Positions 44,005-53,372 of a DNA stretch of 64,000 nucleotides are shown piece after piece; the stretch's first letter is position 1, and every line of letters begins with the position of its first letter. This DNA is from an uncultured Chloroflexota bacterium (GTDB taxonomy: Bacteria > Chloroflexota > Dehalococcoidia > Lucifugimonadales > UBA1127). The stretch is from the NCBI GenBank assembly GCA_913045315.1, contig CAJWQJ010000011.1, forward strand, positions 1 to 64,000, given 5' to 3'. The translations under genes were made by a program, and so were the position numbers. The notes under the pieces were generated by a model. It had not been told where the DNA came from. It made no database searches and was given only the letters and a program-made list of their open reading frames with translations.

Positions 44005-44754
44005 CTAGTAATGACAAGTAGTACAGTCAGTAGGAGCACCGTTGTCCCTGTGACACTCTACGCAAAATCCCATTTTTAGTTCTTTTACCTGTTCAACACG
44101 TTCCATTGTTCCAACTTCTCCGTGACATAATGTACATACTGCAGATGCTGGAACGTTATCTTTCTCGCTAAAATAGCTTATGTGAGCTTCGTGAACGAAC
44201 CTTACATGATCTGGCATCCTGTGTACTCTTACCCACTGGATGGTTTGATTATTTTCCCATGCATCCAGGACTTTTTTAACACCTGGCAGGTCTTTGCCAA
44301 CTACTTGATGGCAGAACATACACTGTTCAACGGGGGGAACGCTAGCCATTGCTTCAGAGTCTACAGTGCTGTGACAAAACACACAATCAATCTGACCTTT
44401 TTGAACATGTGAAGTGTGTGGGAAGTCTATAGGTTGCTCAACAGTAGGTAGATAAAACTTATCAAAAGCCCAAACATAATGGCCTAAAAGTTTTGTTCCT
44501 ACGAGAGTTCCTCCAGTAACTACTAGTATAAACGCAAAAGTGCCCATTAAGGCTACTATCCATCCATTATTGCCTGACGGAATGCCTGGAGCTTTGTAAG
44601 CTAGTGCAGCTCCTGCAATACAGACCCAGAGAATTATCAATACAGATATTACAATAGTTATTTCGGGTCCGAGTTGAATAAAGCCTATGCCCATTCCTAT
44701 AAGGAGACTGGCAGTGACAAGTATTGCAGCTAGTGGTAGTAAAAATATTATCAT
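44005..44754 (-). CDS. actA: Pentahaem cytochrome c, ActA subunit of alternative complex III
   Basis: A 249-residue membrane-anchored cytochrome. Two or three N-terminal hydrophobic helices (about 1-26, 33-53, 66-90) are followed by five CXXCH haem sites at 124-128, 145-149, 207-211, 231-235 and 244-248, plus additional His ligands (PHTSH, HRMPDHVRFVHEAH). ActA normally has one membrane helix, so the longer hydrophobic N terminus is notable. It overlaps the preceding 64-residue gene by 4 bp. Confidence 0.92.
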   Translation of the reverse strand: MIIFLLPLAAILVTASLLIGMGIGFIQLGPEITIVISVLIILWVCIAGAALAYKAPGIPSGNNGWIVALMGTFAFILVVTGGTLVGTKLLGHYVWAFDKFYLPTVEQPIDFPHTSHVQKGQIDCVFCHSTVDSEAMASVPPVEQCMFCHQVVGKDLPGVKKVLDAWENNQTIQWVRVHRMPDHVRFVHEAHISYFSEKDNVPASAVCTLCHGEVGTMERVEQVKELKMGFCVECHRDNGAPTDCTTCHY

Positions 44755-44945
44755 TTATTAACTTTCAATGCCTTTGTTGTGAATTTAAATATTGTAGCAA
44801 TTAAAGCTATTATGAAAACCACTGCAAATCCAAAAGCAACTGCTCCTTCATTTCCGATATTAACAAGGGTCACTCCCACTAAAGAAATTAGTAGTGCAGT
44901 GATTGCCACTGAAAACAAAGGGAAAATTACTGCTTCTTTCACCAA
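44751..44945 (-). CDS. Small two-helix membrane protein of the act operon, unknown
   Basis: A 64-residue protein made almost entirely of two hydrophobic helices (about 7-30 and 34-56), with a basic C terminus (KFTTKALKVNK). I do not recognise it. It is coupled to actA by a 4-bp overlap and lies 6 bp after another small membrane protein gene, so it is almost certainly expressed with the complex. It could be an accessory or ActG-like subunit. No function can be read from the sequence. Confidence 0.6.
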   Translation of the reverse strand: MVKEAVIFPLFSVAITALLISLVGVTLVNIGNEGAVAFGFAVVFIIALIATIFKFTTKALKVNK

Positions 44946-44951
44946 ATCTCC

Positions 44952-45257
44952 TTAAATCCACCAATCTGGATAAACGTCCCAAATGGCGTCTACACTAGTG
45001 AATATATTTATTACAACAATAACAACTAGCACAGCACCAACTGCTGAAGCACCGTAAAATAGAGGCCTCAACTTATTCGCGATTGTTGGGATATGTCCCG
45101 ATGATACTGCGGAAGGAATTATCGCATGTGCGATAGCCATGGAAAATGCAAAAACTATCATTGACAAGGGTAAAAAAACCAGCCACATAGCTAACTGGTC
45201 TAGATTGTGCCACTCTACAGATCCTATGTAATTTGGATCAATTCTATTCGGATCCAT
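44952..45257 (-). CDS. Small membrane protein, first gene of the act operon, unknown
   Basis: A 101-residue protein with two hydrophobic helices (about 24-46 and 70-90) and a tryptophan-rich end (DAIWDVYPDWWI). No known family is recognised. The ATG has GGAG 5 bp upstream, and a promoter candidate lies at 45279-45306, making it the lead gene of the operon that continues through actA, the ActB halves and ccmFH. Confidence 0.6.
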   Translation of the reverse strand: MDPNRIDPNYIGSVEWHNLDQLAMWLVFLPLSMIVFAFSMAIAHAIIPSAVSSGHIPTIANKLRPLFYGASAVGAVLVVIVVINIFTSVDAIWDVYPDWWI

Positions 45258-45278
45258 TGTCGCTCCGTCTGAAAATGT

Positions 45279-45306
45279 GGTATATAACTAGTGATTTCAA
45301 TCACAA
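45279..45306 (-). promoter_or_regulatory. Candidate promoter of the act operon, with an inverted repeat
   Basis: On the minus strand TTGTGA (45301-45306) and TATACC (45279-45284) are 16 bp apart. The spacer and -35 contain a 6-bp inverted repeat GTGATT-TC-AATCAC (45291-45304), a possible regulator site. Promoter strength and regulator are unknown. Confidence 0.4.
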
Positions 45307-45408
45307 TATGAACCCTGATCAGCATCCATATAGTCAATAAATCTTTGTGAAGAGTATCGCAAAAGAAGGAATTCTGTCAAGTACGAATTGGCTAGAATAT
45401 TTTTAATC

Positions 45409-45438
45409 TTGTCACATGACAAAAAGAAGGTGTATACT
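45409..45438 (+). promoter_or_regulatory. Predicted promoter of the small Tat-like ORF, with an inverted repeat over the -35
   Basis: TTGTCA (45409-45414) and TATACT (45433-45438) are 18 bp apart. The -35 is one half of an inverted repeat TTGTCA-CA-TGACAA (45409-45422). Transcription would start near 45445, just before the small ORF at 45462. The elements are close to consensus, which supports the ORF being real. Confidence 0.55.
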
Positions 45439-45461
45439 CAGACTGTACTATTTATGGAGAA

Positions 45462-45680
45462 ATGACTTATATGAATTTGATAGCAAATGCAAAATATACT
45501 CGAAGACAAGTAGTTGGTGGATTAGTTGCTCTCTTTGGTGCAACTGTTCTTACCCTTCCGATAATTCGTTCCAGAAATTCAAATATGACACGAATTAGAA
45601 AGACTCCTTTGCATACAGGCGATTCAATATTTGCACCTAGAAATGATAGTAACCTTTCCAGGTGGCTTACGGGGCGCTAA
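45462..45680 (+). CDS. Small protein with a Tat-like N terminus, unknown
   Basis: A 72-residue protein (69 if the second ATG at 45471 is used). GGAG at 45456-45459 is too close to the first ATG (2 bp) and 11 bp from the second, so the start is open. It has TRRQVVGGLVALFGATVLTLP, a twin-arginine followed by a hydrophobic stretch, like a Tat signal or signal anchor, then a short basic, Ser/Asn-rich tail with no domain. It is transcribed divergently from the act operon from a good promoter. It may be a small exported or membrane-anchored peptide; function is unknown. Confidence 0.5.
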   Translation: MTYMNLIANAKYTRRQVVGGLVALFGATVLTLPIIRSRNSNMTRIRKTPLHTGDSIFAPRNDSNLSRWLTGR

Positions 45681-45702
45681 ATATTCCCAAGTGTAAAAAC
45701 AC

Positions 45703-47784
45703 TTAATCTATTTGGAAGAATCCACTACTTGATAGTCCTTCATTAATCTCTTCGAGCTGTTTTTTAAATTCATCGGATGAATTTGTTGGTCTATTGCATG
45801 TAAAATTCTGACATATGTATGCAGTTGGTTGGTTATTAACCATTATCTTATCTTCTAACAAGGGTAATGGAGGTTCTTCAAGTAAGTTATTGAATCCAGC
45901 TAAAACTTTATTAGGAATGAATTTAGATCTTAATTGGTTTAATAATTCTTGTGTTGATGAGTTATTCCTATCTCCTATTATTGCAATTTCTTTTGGAGAA
46001 GAAGTTGCAAAGTCAATAGCACAAAGCCAGTTTGCGAAAGGTTCTGGCTGAGAGCTAATAATGGGCGACAGTTTTTCCAGGACATTATTCGCTGCATTTT
46101 GGTAATTACTTGAACCAGTTAGTCTTGCTAATTTGAGAAGTACCATTGTTGCAACTGAAGCACCGCATGGTATTGCTCCATCAAAGAATTCTGAAGGTCG
46201 AATTATGAGTTCTTCATGATCATTTCCAGTGTCGTAAAGGGTTCTATTTGAAGGATCATAAAATAGTTGAAGGATTTGATCGCATAGGTATATTGATCGT
46301 TGAATCCAAATTGGATTGAAAGTTGCCTCATATAGAGCAATCAATCCTTGAGCAAAATTGGAATAATCTTCTAAGTACCCCAATAATTTTGATTGACCTT
46401 GACGCCATGTTCTCAAAAGTCTGCCGTTTTTCATTAGGTTGTCCCAAAGAAAGTTAGCATTTTTTTCAGCTTTATCTATGTATTCCTGTTTGTTTAAAAT
46501 ATTGCCTGCTTCCGCAAGAGTTGTGAGCATCATTCCATTCCAAGAAGTCAAAACTTTATCATCTAGAGGAGGTTTTACACGTCGTTTTCTCTCAAAGTGC
46601 ATTTTTTTAATGCCATTATTTATTTTGTTTTCAATTATTTCCGTACTTAGATTTTGCTCATACGAAAGTTGAGCGATGGATTTTTCAATGTGCAGAATAT
46701 TAGCATTTTCAAAATTCCCTTTTGAAGTTATTCCAAAATATTGAGTAATCAAATGTCCTGTTTCTTGACCGAGTAGATTCATTACCTCATCGAATGTCCA
46801 TAAATAATATGTTCCTTCTCCACCTTCGCTATCTGCATCTCTAGAAGTATAAAATCCACCAAGTTCATCAGTAAGATCATTAGTAACATAGGAGATAATT
46901 TTTTCACTTATTTCAAGAAAATGAGGATTATTTGTAAGTTGATAAGCATAAAGGAATACTTTTGCCAGAAGAGCATTATCATAGAGCATCTTTTCAAAAT
47001 GTGGTGTTAGCCAAATAGCATCCGTGCAATATCTTGCAAATCCACCATCGATATGATCATGAATTCCTCCATCAGCCATTTTATTTAGTGTTAGAATTAC
47101 TATTTCTTGGGCTTTCAGATCATCATTTAGGATTGATTTTCTTAGAAGGAATTCTAGTGATAAAGGTTTAGGAAATTTTGGGGCAGATCCAAACCCTCCA
47201 TTTATAGGATCGAAGTAATTACCTAGAATTTCCGATGCTTTTTCCAAGATATTAGTATCATCTTGTTTTTCTGGCTGTATATTAATTTCTTTTTGTAGAT
47301 GTTGGGTGATTTGAATGGAGTTCTTGTTGACTTTATCTCGATCGGTTATAAATGCGTTAGATACAGAAAGTAGAACTCGTTGAAAACCTGGCATATGTTG
47401 TGTGTCATACGGAGGGAAATATGTTCCAGCATAGAATGGATTTAGTTCAGGAGTTAAAAACATTGTCATGGGCCATCCTCCTTGACCAGTAACTGCCTGA
47501 AGTGCTTGCATGTATATAGAATCTATATCTGGACGTTCTTCTCTATCAACTTTTATATTGATAAAAAGTTCATTCATGATTGCAGCAATTTTAGGATTTT
47601 CAAAACATTCTTTTTCCATCACATGGCACCAATGACATGCCGCATATCCTATACTAAGTAAAATAGGTTTATCTTCTTCTTTTGATTTTGAGAGTGCCTC
47701 CTCTCCCCAAGGAAACCAATCTACAGGATTTTCGCTATGTTGGAGAAGGTAGGGACTTGTTTCATTTGCAAGTCTATTTGTCAT
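45703..47784 (-). CDS. DUF255/YyaL-type thioredoxin-domain protein
   Basis: A 693-residue protein with an N-terminal thioredoxin-like domain containing CHWC at 50-53 ([17 protein letters not shown]). A long alpha/alpha barrel follows, resembling N-acylglucosamine 2-epimerase and cellobiose-epimerase folds ([26 protein letters not shown]). This is the YyaL/spermatogenesis-associated protein 20 family, widely conserved but biochemically uncharacterised. No signal peptide. It overlaps the MFS gene start region by 11 bp and is the last gene of the aroQ-to-DUF255 run. Confidence 0.88.
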   Translation of the reverse strand: MTNRLANETSPYLLQHSENPVDWFPWGEEALSKSKEEDKPILLSIGYAACHWCHVMEKECFENPKIAAIMNELFINIKVDREERPDIDSIYMQALQAVTGQGGWPMTMFLTPELNPFYAGTYFPPYDTQHMPGFQRVLLSVSNAFITDRDKVNKNSIQITQHLQKEINIQPEKQDDTNILEKASEILGNYFDPINGGFGSAPKFPKPLSLEFLLRKSILNDDLKAQEIVILTLNKMADGGIHDHIDGGFARYCTDAIWLTPHFEKMLYDNALLAKVFLYAYQLTNNPHFLEISEKIISYVTNDLTDELGGFYTSRDADSEGGEGTYYLWTFDEVMNLLGQETGHLITQYFGITSKGNFENANILHIEKSIAQLSYEQNLSTEIIENKINNGIKKMHFERKRRVKPPLDDKVLTSWNGMMLTTLAEAGNILNKQEYIDKAEKNANFLWDNLMKNGRLLRTWRQGQSKLLGYLEDYSNFAQGLIALYEATFNPIWIQRSIYLCDQILQLFYDPSNRTLYDTGNDHEELIIRPSEFFDGAIPCGASVATMVLLKLARLTGSSNYQNAANNVLEKLSPIISSQPEPFANWLCAIDFATSSPKEIAIIGDRNNSSTQELLNQLRSKFIPNKVLAGFNNLLEEPPLPLLEDKIMVNNQPTAYICQNFTCNRPTNSSDEFKKQLEEINEGLSSSGFFQID

Positions 47785-49045
47785 TCGTTGTATCCTTCAA
47801 AAGATTATTTGTTTGCATGATCTTTTTTTCTTTTGCTATGATAGCAAAAAGTAATGCTGCAATTGCTAAAAAGATTGAATTGCCAAGCAGTGCAGTTTCC
47901 ACGGTGAAAATATCGGTTATTTTTCCAATAATAGGGGCTCCGAATACAATCCCTAAATCTGCGAATGTTCTGAAGGCACCATATGTCACTGCTCTTTCTT
48001 CAGGAGCTGACATGTCAGCAATATAAGCATTCGCGACAGGAGCCACAATTGCTTGAGCAATTCCATAAAAAATTAATGCTATGATGAATATATATATATG
48101 AAAACTTATTGCAGATATGAAAAGTGATGAGCAAAATAATGCCATAGCTGGAATAAGCAATGATTTTCTTCCTAGTCTATCTACTAACATTGCTACGAAT
48201 GGTTGCGTAGAGAAATTACTTAATTGTGGGATAGTGAAAAGCATTCCTACATATCCTGGTTTTAATAAAAATTTTTCAGAAGCGAGTATAGGAAAAAGTA
48301 AAAACAGTGCAGAACCTCGGGTAAAGAAAACTGATATTTGAATTGTAGATATTGCTAGAAAACTTTGATTTTTCAATAACTTTAGATAATCCAGTTTTCT
48401 AGTGGGTTTCTTGTTTTCAGAATTTTGAATATTGTTAATTTTTCCTACATATGATGGAATACGTAATACGCACCATATTGATGAACAAATAGATATTACT
48501 GCTATAAATATAAATGGTGCTTTAAGATTGAAGATATTTGTTATGAAGCCACCTGAAAGAGGTCCCAAAGCCATGCCAAAAAGAAATGAGGCTTGATAGA
48601 TTGTCATCAGTCTTCCCCGGAATGCATCTTCCCCTATTTGTGACACAAAAGTTAAAACAGAAGTTATATACATTGCTGTTCCTATACCAGCAATAAACCT
48701 GCAAACAATTAATGACCAATAGTTGTCTGTAAATGCTATGAAAAGATTCCCTAGACCTGCAAAAATTCCTCCTAGAATCAGTGCTAATTTAGCTCCCTTT
48801 GATTGCGTAAGGAAACCTGCAGGAATATTTGAAAAAACACGAGCCAGTGCGAATGAGCTTATGACAGTTCCAACCATTACTGTTGAGAGTCCATAACTTT
48901 TCACAAGAAGTGGTAGCAGAGGGGCTGCCATACCCATTCCCATGGTTATTAACATGGTTGGGAGCACCAATAATAAAATAATCGGCTCATTCCTAATTGG
49001 AAAAATAATTGAATATTGGAATTGTTTTTGTATTTTAGTAAGCAT
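47774..49045 (-). CDS. Major facilitator superfamily transporter
   Basis: A 423-residue membrane protein with about 12 hydrophobic helices. The family motif A region is visible between helices 2 and 3 ([17 protein letters not shown]), with a repeat in the second half ([16 protein letters not shown]). A longer cytoplasmic loop lies near residue 200. It resembles the multidrug or sugar-efflux branch; the substrate is unknown. It overlaps the DUF255 gene by 11 bp and follows xseB by 49 bp. Confidence 0.87.
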   Translation of the reverse strand: MLTKIQKQFQYSIIFPIRNEPIILLLVLPTMLITMGMGMAAPLLPLLVKSYGLSTVMVGTVISSFALARVFSNIPAGFLTQSKGAKLALILGGIFAGLGNLFIAFTDNYWSLIVCRFIAGIGTAMYITSVLTFVSQIGEDAFRGRLMTIYQASFLFGMALGPLSGGFITNIFNLKAPFIFIAVISICSSIWCVLRIPSYVGKINNIQNSENKKPTRKLDYLKLLKNQSFLAISTIQISVFFTRGSALFLLFPILASEKFLLKPGYVGMLFTIPQLSNFSTQPFVAMLVDRLGRKSLLIPAMALFCSSLFISAISFHIYIFIIALIFYGIAQAIVAPVANAYIADMSAPEERAVTYGAFRTFADLGIVFGAPIIGKITDIFTVETALLGNSIFLAIAALLFAIIAKEKKIMQTNNLLKDTTNDK

Positions 49046-49094
49046 TATATAAGGAGATTTTGCATCAACAACGATGGAATTCTCAAATAATCAT

Positions 49095-49358
49095 TCAATT
49101 TTCTGTTGAAAGGTCTTCTAACATCTCTATTTGTTTTCCTAAGTCTACCTGAAGAGTGTTAATACGTATTTCTGCAGTTGAAAGGATCTTGTTGCATAAG
49201 TTTGCCAGAGCGATACCTTTTTCATATAGAGCAGTGGACTGCTCTAAAGTTAAAGTACCTGATTCTAATTCCTCAAGAATCTTTTCAAGTTGTTTATAAG
49301 CATCTTCGAATTCGAGGGTGTCTTTTGAAGAATCCTCATTTTCGGGTTCAGTGGTCAC
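49095..49358 (-). CDS. xseB: Exodeoxyribonuclease VII small subunit
   Basis: The 87-residue helical partner of XseA. The XseB signature is visible as FEDAYKQLEKILEELESGTLTLEQSTALYEKG. The N-terminal tail is acidic. It is separated from xseA by a cytochrome c gene (49418-49879), which is unusual, but all three are on the same strand. Confidence 0.93.
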   Translation of the reverse strand: MTTEPENEDSSKDTLEFEDAYKQLEKILEELESGTLTLEQSTALYEKGIALANLCNKILSTAEIRINTLQVDLGKQIEMLEDLSTEN

Positions 49359-49417
49359 TCTGCCCCTCCTGTTGAGGAGATGATAATTTACAGAACAACG
49401 AGGAAATTATTTTATAT

Positions 49418-49879
49418 CTACTTAAGGCTAACAAGGTAGGTAATTATGGGTTCGTAATCAGCACCAAGTAAGTCCTTCAAACCTGCAGGCATAAGATTAC
49501 CATAGCCTTCAACTAAGTAAGCATCAGGTTCAATGATGGATTCTCGGATGTACTCTTCTGCACTGTATCCACTTATTCTCGAAGCACCGATGGTACCTAT
49601 ATTTGTTAGTTCAGGTCCTGTAATGCCTTGAGCTCCAGTACCTTCAATTTTATGGCAGCTAGCACAAATTGTACCTGCAAACATTTCCTCTGGACTTTTA
49701 TCTGATTGCGTAGCACCACTTGAGTGACTATCACCATGTCCTGTTCCAGAACTTTTCTCAACAGCTGTTGGCACGAAAGTTGGAGTTACTGCTGGAACGA
49801 CTGTTTCCTCTCCTGAAGATAAACAACCGATAGAAAATACAAGAATGAAAAACATAAACATAGATAATAAACGGATCAT
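49418..49879 (-). CDS. Lipoprotein monohaem cytochrome c
   Basis: A 153-residue exported cytochrome: signal peptide and lipobox FSIGC (lipidated Cys19), a Pro/Thr/Ser-rich linker (about 20-62), one haem site CASCH at 72-76, and distal Met130 in NLMPAGL. It resembles small class I cytochromes that carry electrons to or within a terminal oxidase. The frame extends upstream to 49942, but ATG at 49879 is chosen. It has AGGGA 7 bp before it and starts directly at the signal peptide. It lies between xseA and xseB. It would be a substrate for the CcmF/CcmH system and a plausible acceptor from the act complex. Confidence 0.87.
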   Translation of the reverse strand: MIRLLSMFMFFILVFSIGCLSSGEETVVPAVTPTFVPTAVEKSSGTGHGDSHSSGATQSDKSPEEMFAGTICASCHKIEGTGAQGITGPELTNIGTIGASRISGYSAEEYIRESIIEPDAYLVEGYGNLMPAGLKDLLGADYEPIITYLVSLK

Positions 49880-49966
49880 TGAAAATTCCCTCATATTACG
49901 TATTAACCATATGTTACAGTTTTCACGAGCAAGTGTAAACAATATTGTTAATTTTACAAGTATGAT

Positions 49967-51154
49967 TTAGCTTGGTTTCTTTGTAATTTTTCCTCTTAGT
50001 ATTCCATCAGATATGTGGATGTTTATGTCATCAAGTAATTCAATATCATTTATTTTCTTTACTAAGGAATTATCGTTATTTTTTGTAATAATTGAATAAC
50101 CTCGGTTAAGAACTGAAATTGGATTTAATGCAGACAATTGAGATTCGACTCCATTTATTTTTTCTTGTTGAATTTGAATTTGCCCTAAAATATTACGGTT
50201 ATTTCTACTGATTATTTCATCAACTTGTTGACGAAACATATTAATATTTGGAGTTAAATAATTTAGTTGTCTGGAGGAACGCTTAATTTGTTCAATCATA
50301 TGGTTTATTTTTTCATTCATTATTCTGTTCAAAGACCTTCTGGTAGTAATAATGTTTTTAAATATATCATTAATATTTGGAACTGCTCGTTCAGCAGCAA
50401 CAGATGGAGTAGATGCACGCAGGTCTGCTACCAAGTCAGATAAAGTAGTATCTGTTTCATGCCCTATAGCACTTATTACGGGAATTTTACATGAATATAT
50501 TGCTCGGACAAGAGATTCGTCGTTAAAAGCTTTAAGGTCGTCAGCTGAACCACCACCTCTAGCAAGTATTATAGTGTCTACATTTTCGATGAGTTTAACA
50601 GCTTCAAAAGCATGGAGTATGGATGGAACGGCATAATCACCCTGTACTTGGCATTGGATAAGAGTTAATTCGACAAGTGGATATCTACGGGTAACAACAT
50701 TTTGTATGTCTTGCCAGACTGCTCCTGTAGGAGATGTGATAGCCAAAATATTTTTGGGAAAGGAAGGGATTAACCTTTTTCTACTTTCCTCAAATAACCC
50801 TTCTGATTCTAATTTTAATTTAAGTTTCTCAAATTCAAGTTGTTGTTCTCCAAGCCCTTGTTCTTGAACCATATCTACATAACATTGCACACTACCTCGA
50901 ATTTCATATATATCGATTCGTCCGTGAAGTAAAACCAAGGCACCATCTGACAAAATATGAGACTGATTATCTTGGAATTTTACACATTGAATCTGATTTG
51001 TTTCATCTCTTAGCGTGAAATAAGTATTCCCTCTAACTTTAGAAGCGTTTGTAACTTCACCGGATATCCAAACATCTGATAATAATGGTTCACTTTTTAA
51101 TAATAATTTTATGTGCCCGGTAATTTCAGAAACTGAGAAAACTTTCATGTTCAT
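49967..51154 (-). CDS. xseA: Exodeoxyribonuclease VII large subunit
   Basis: The catalytic subunit of ExoVII, which degrades single-stranded DNA. The 395 residues have an N-terminal OB fold (about 1-100, with VWISGEVTNASKVRGNTYFTLRDE), and a catalytic domain with TSPTGAVWQDIQNVVTRRYP, ILARGGGSADDLKAFNDE and ISAIGHETDTTLSDLVADLRASTPS. A coiled coil and C-terminal strand ending ALNPISVLNRGYSI complete it. Its ATG abuts the efp stop. A second in-frame ATG two codons in is equally possible. Confidence 0.95.
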   Translation of the reverse strand: MNMKVFSVSEITGHIKLLLKSEPLLSDVWISGEVTNASKVRGNTYFTLRDETNQIQCVKFQDNQSHILSDGALVLLHGRIDIYEIRGSVQCYVDMVQEQGLGEQQLEFEKLKLKLESEGLFEESRKRLIPSFPKNILAITSPTGAVWQDIQNVVTRRYPLVELTLIQCQVQGDYAVPSILHAFEAVKLIENVDTIILARGGGSADDLKAFNDESLVRAIYSCKIPVISAIGHETDTTLSDLVADLRASTPSVAAERAVPNINDIFKNIITTRRSLNRIMNEKINHMIEQIKRSSRQLNYLTPNINMFRQQVDEIISRNNRNILGQIQIQQEKINGVESQLSALNPISVLNRGYSIITKNNDNSLVKKINDIELLDDINIHISDGILRGKITKKPS

Positions 51155-51721
51155 TTATATTGTTGCTACATACTCGCCATTGCGTGTATCAACTCTAATT
51201 GTTTGCCCTGTATTTACATGCATTGGAACTTTTACAATTAAACCAGTTGATAAAGTGGCGGGCTTATTTCCTGATGTTGCAGTGTCTCCTCTATGTGCTG
51301 GAGGGGTATCGACAATTTCCAAGTCTACAGTTGTAGGAAGATCTATATTAACTGCATCTCCTTTGTAGAAAAGGATTTGTAATACATCACCTTCGGTAAG
51401 AAATTTAATTTGATCTTCTAATTGGTCATATGTTAAAGGAAATTGATCATAAGTTTCGTTATCCATGAAAATGTATGAACTTCCATCGTCATAAAGATAC
51501 TGGGCCTCTCGAGGATCTACTTCAGCTAATGTTAATTTTTGAGTACCAGGAACTTTTCTTTCAAAAGTTTTGCCATTTCGAAGTTGTTTTAATTTCAACG
51601 TTAAAGTTGGTGCACGTTGCTGCATATATACATGTTTGAAGTCAACTACCTGATAAGCTTCACCGTCGAATTCTAACGTAAAACCTTTTTTTAGATCACT
51701 AAAACTTATAGATTCTGCCAT
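51155..51721 (-). CDS. efp: Elongation factor P with a non-canonical tip loop
   Basis: A tRNA-mimicking factor that relieves ribosome stalling at polyproline. From ATG at 51721 it has 188 residues in three beta domains, with the EF-P signature in the last third (NKPATLSTGLIVKVPMHVNTGQTIRVDTRNGEY). The tip loop that normally carries the modified Lys/Arg reads HVYMQQRAPTL (30-40): Gln35 aligns with Lys34 of E. coli EF-P and Arg36 is next to it. The frame extends four codons to a TTG, but GGAGG precedes the ATG. It is between pepP/Q and xseA. Confidence 0.93.
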   Translation of the reverse strand: MAESISFSDLKKGFTLEFDGEAYQVVDFKHVYMQQRAPTLTLKLKQLRNGKTFERKVPGTQKLTLAEVDPREAQYLYDDGSSYIFMDNETYDQFPLTYDQLEDQIKFLTEGDVLQILFYKGDAVNIDLPTTVDLEIVDTPPAHRGDTATSGNKPATLSTGLIVKVPMHVNTGQTIRVDTRNGEYVATI

Positions 51722-51767
51722 CGTGCCCTCCAAGTTATTTGTGAAAATTTTTTATTATCTAATAAAT

Positions 51768-52847
51768 TTATTGAGGATTTTGCAACTTATGAGATTTGTT
51801 AAGTGTACGAACTGAACCGTTTTCCATTATTACAGTATCCTCTATACGTACTCCACCCCAGCCTGTTATATAAATTCCGGGTTCTATAGTGAAAATCGTA
51901 CCATTTACCAAATTATCATTTCCTCCTGGGCCTACTCGAGGGTTTTCATGTACTTCAAGGCCAATTCCATGTCCTAGGCTATGTCCAAATAAATCGCCAT
52001 ATCCAGCTTCGTTTATTATATCTCTGGAAATTTTATCGGCATCACCACTAGTCATTTCTGAATTCACTGTTGCAATTGCAGTTAATTGTGCTCCCAAAAC
52101 TATATCGTATATTTCTTTTAATTTTGGTTCGGGTTCTCCTATGCAAATAGTTCTAGTCATATCACTACAATAACCTTGGAATTTTGCTCCCATGTCTATT
52201 ACAATAGGTTCCCCAGACTGAATTTTCCTTTCTGAAGGTCGATGATGTGGTTTTGCTCCATTAGGACCTGAAGCTACTATTGTGTCAAATGAAATCGAAT
52301 CAGCTCCCATTTCTTTCATGGTTTTTTCAATTTCCCACGCTATTGAGAGTTCCGAGTGGCCTATTTGTATTTTTTTAGATACTTCAAGAAAAGCGTCGTC
52401 GGCTAAGTCAACTGCCTTAGATACTAATGCTATCTCTTCTGAGTCCTTTACCATTCTAAGGGGTTCTATTAAGTCAGTGGTAGGAATAAAATCAGGGTGT
52501 TGCGGTTTTACTTTAACGATTTCATCTAACATTGACGCATGTAGATTAACTGACAGGTCAGCAGCTTCGAAGCCTAATTTGGAAATACTAACCCTATTTA
52601 ATAAATCGCTTATCCAATTAACCGCACCGGATATTCTATAAATTTCAAAATTGGGAGCTTGTTGAGTAGATTGTTCAATGTAGCGAAAGTCAGTAGCTAA
52701 AATTGTTTCATCAAGCGTGATCAGAAGATAGCCTGCAGAACCAGTGAAACCAGAAATATACCGACGATTATCAGGATTCGATATAATCAAACCATCTAAA
52801 CCTGCACTACTTATTTTTTCTCTAAGTTGGGTTATTCTTTCAATCAT
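51768..52847 (-). CDS. M24-family metallopeptidase (Xaa-Pro aminopeptidase/dipeptidase)
   Basis: A pita-bread-fold, two-metal aminopeptidase that cleaves Xaa-Pro bonds. From the ATG at 52847 it has 359 residues, with a creatinase-like N-terminal domain and a catalytic C-terminal half. Metal ligands are visible in IVIDMGAKFQGYCSDMTR, HSLGHGIGLEVHE, FTIEPGIY and GGVRIEDT. A GTG extends the frame to 52859, but GGAAAG fits the ATG. It directly follows aroQ and precedes efp, a pairing seen in many bacteria. Confidence 0.92.
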   Translation of the reverse strand: MIERITQLREKISSAGLDGLIISNPDNRRYISGFTGSAGYLLITLDETILATDFRYIEQSTQQAPNFEIYRISGAVNWISDLLNRVSISKLGFEAADLSVNLHASMLDEIVKVKPQHPDFIPTTDLIEPLRMVKDSEEIALVSKAVDLADDAFLEVSKKIQIGHSELSIAWEIEKTMKEMGADSISFDTIVASGPNGAKPHHRPSERKIQSGEPIVIDMGAKFQGYCSDMTRTICIGEPEPKLKEIYDIVLGAQLTAIATVNSEMTSGDADKISRDIINEAGYGDLFGHSLGHGIGLEVHENPRVGPGGNDNLVNGTIFTIEPGIYITGWGGVRIEDTVIMENGSVRTLNKSHKLQNPQ

Positions 52848-52848
52848 G

Positions 52849-53286
52849 TTACTTTCCACTTATTCTTCTTGTCATTTCTTGAAGAGCCATTTCATATCCT
52901 CTATATCCTAAACCAGAAATTTGTCCAACTGCAATACTTGATATAACCGATTTTGATCTCCATTCTTCTCTAGCGTAAATGTTGGAAATATGTACTTCGA
53001 TTACTGGCAATTTTGTATCCTCTAATGCGTCTCTCAAGCTATATCCATAATGAGTAAGAGCTCCAGGATTAATAATTACTCCATCAATTCCCTTAGATAA
53101 TTCCTGAATTTTATCTACAATTGATCCTTCGGTGTTTGATTGAAAAAATTGAAGATCAACATTCAAAGATTTTGCCTGATCTAATAGCATAGACTCAATG
53201 TCTTTGAGGGTCGTTGTTCCATACATTGAAGTATCTCTTAAGCCCAAATTATTTAGGTTCGGACCATTAATAATGAGTATATTCAC
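52849..53286 (-). CDS. aroQ: 3-dehydroquinate dehydratase, type II
   Basis: A shikimate-pathway enzyme, 145 residues, dodecameric type. Family motifs are INGPNLNNLGLRDTSMYG (catalytic Tyr in MYG), IINPGALTHYGYSLRDAL and VIEVHISNIYAREEWRSKS (catalytic His). The start codon is GTG, supported by AGGAG 5 bp upstream (53280s region). It leads the run aroQ-pepP/Q-efp-xseA. Confidence 0.95.
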   Translation of the reverse strand: MNILIINGPNLNNLGLRDTSMYGTTTLKDIESMLLDQAKSLNVDLQFFQSNTEGSIVDKIQELSKGIDGVIINPGALTHYGYSLRDALEDTKLPVIEVHISNIYAREEWRSKSVISSIAVGQISGLGYRGYEMALQEMTRRISGK

Positions 53287-53372
53287 GATTACTCCTATAA
53301 ATTATTAATATGCATATTTTATTATTTAAGTAATAAAAAGTCATATGTGAAGATTTTAAAAATGAAAAAGGA

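Noticed and set aside
45689-45704. Hairpin AAGTGT-AAAA-ACACTT between converging genes as a terminator
   Set aside because: The 6-bp AT-rich stem has no T run on either strand and overlaps the DUF255 stop codon; too weak to call.
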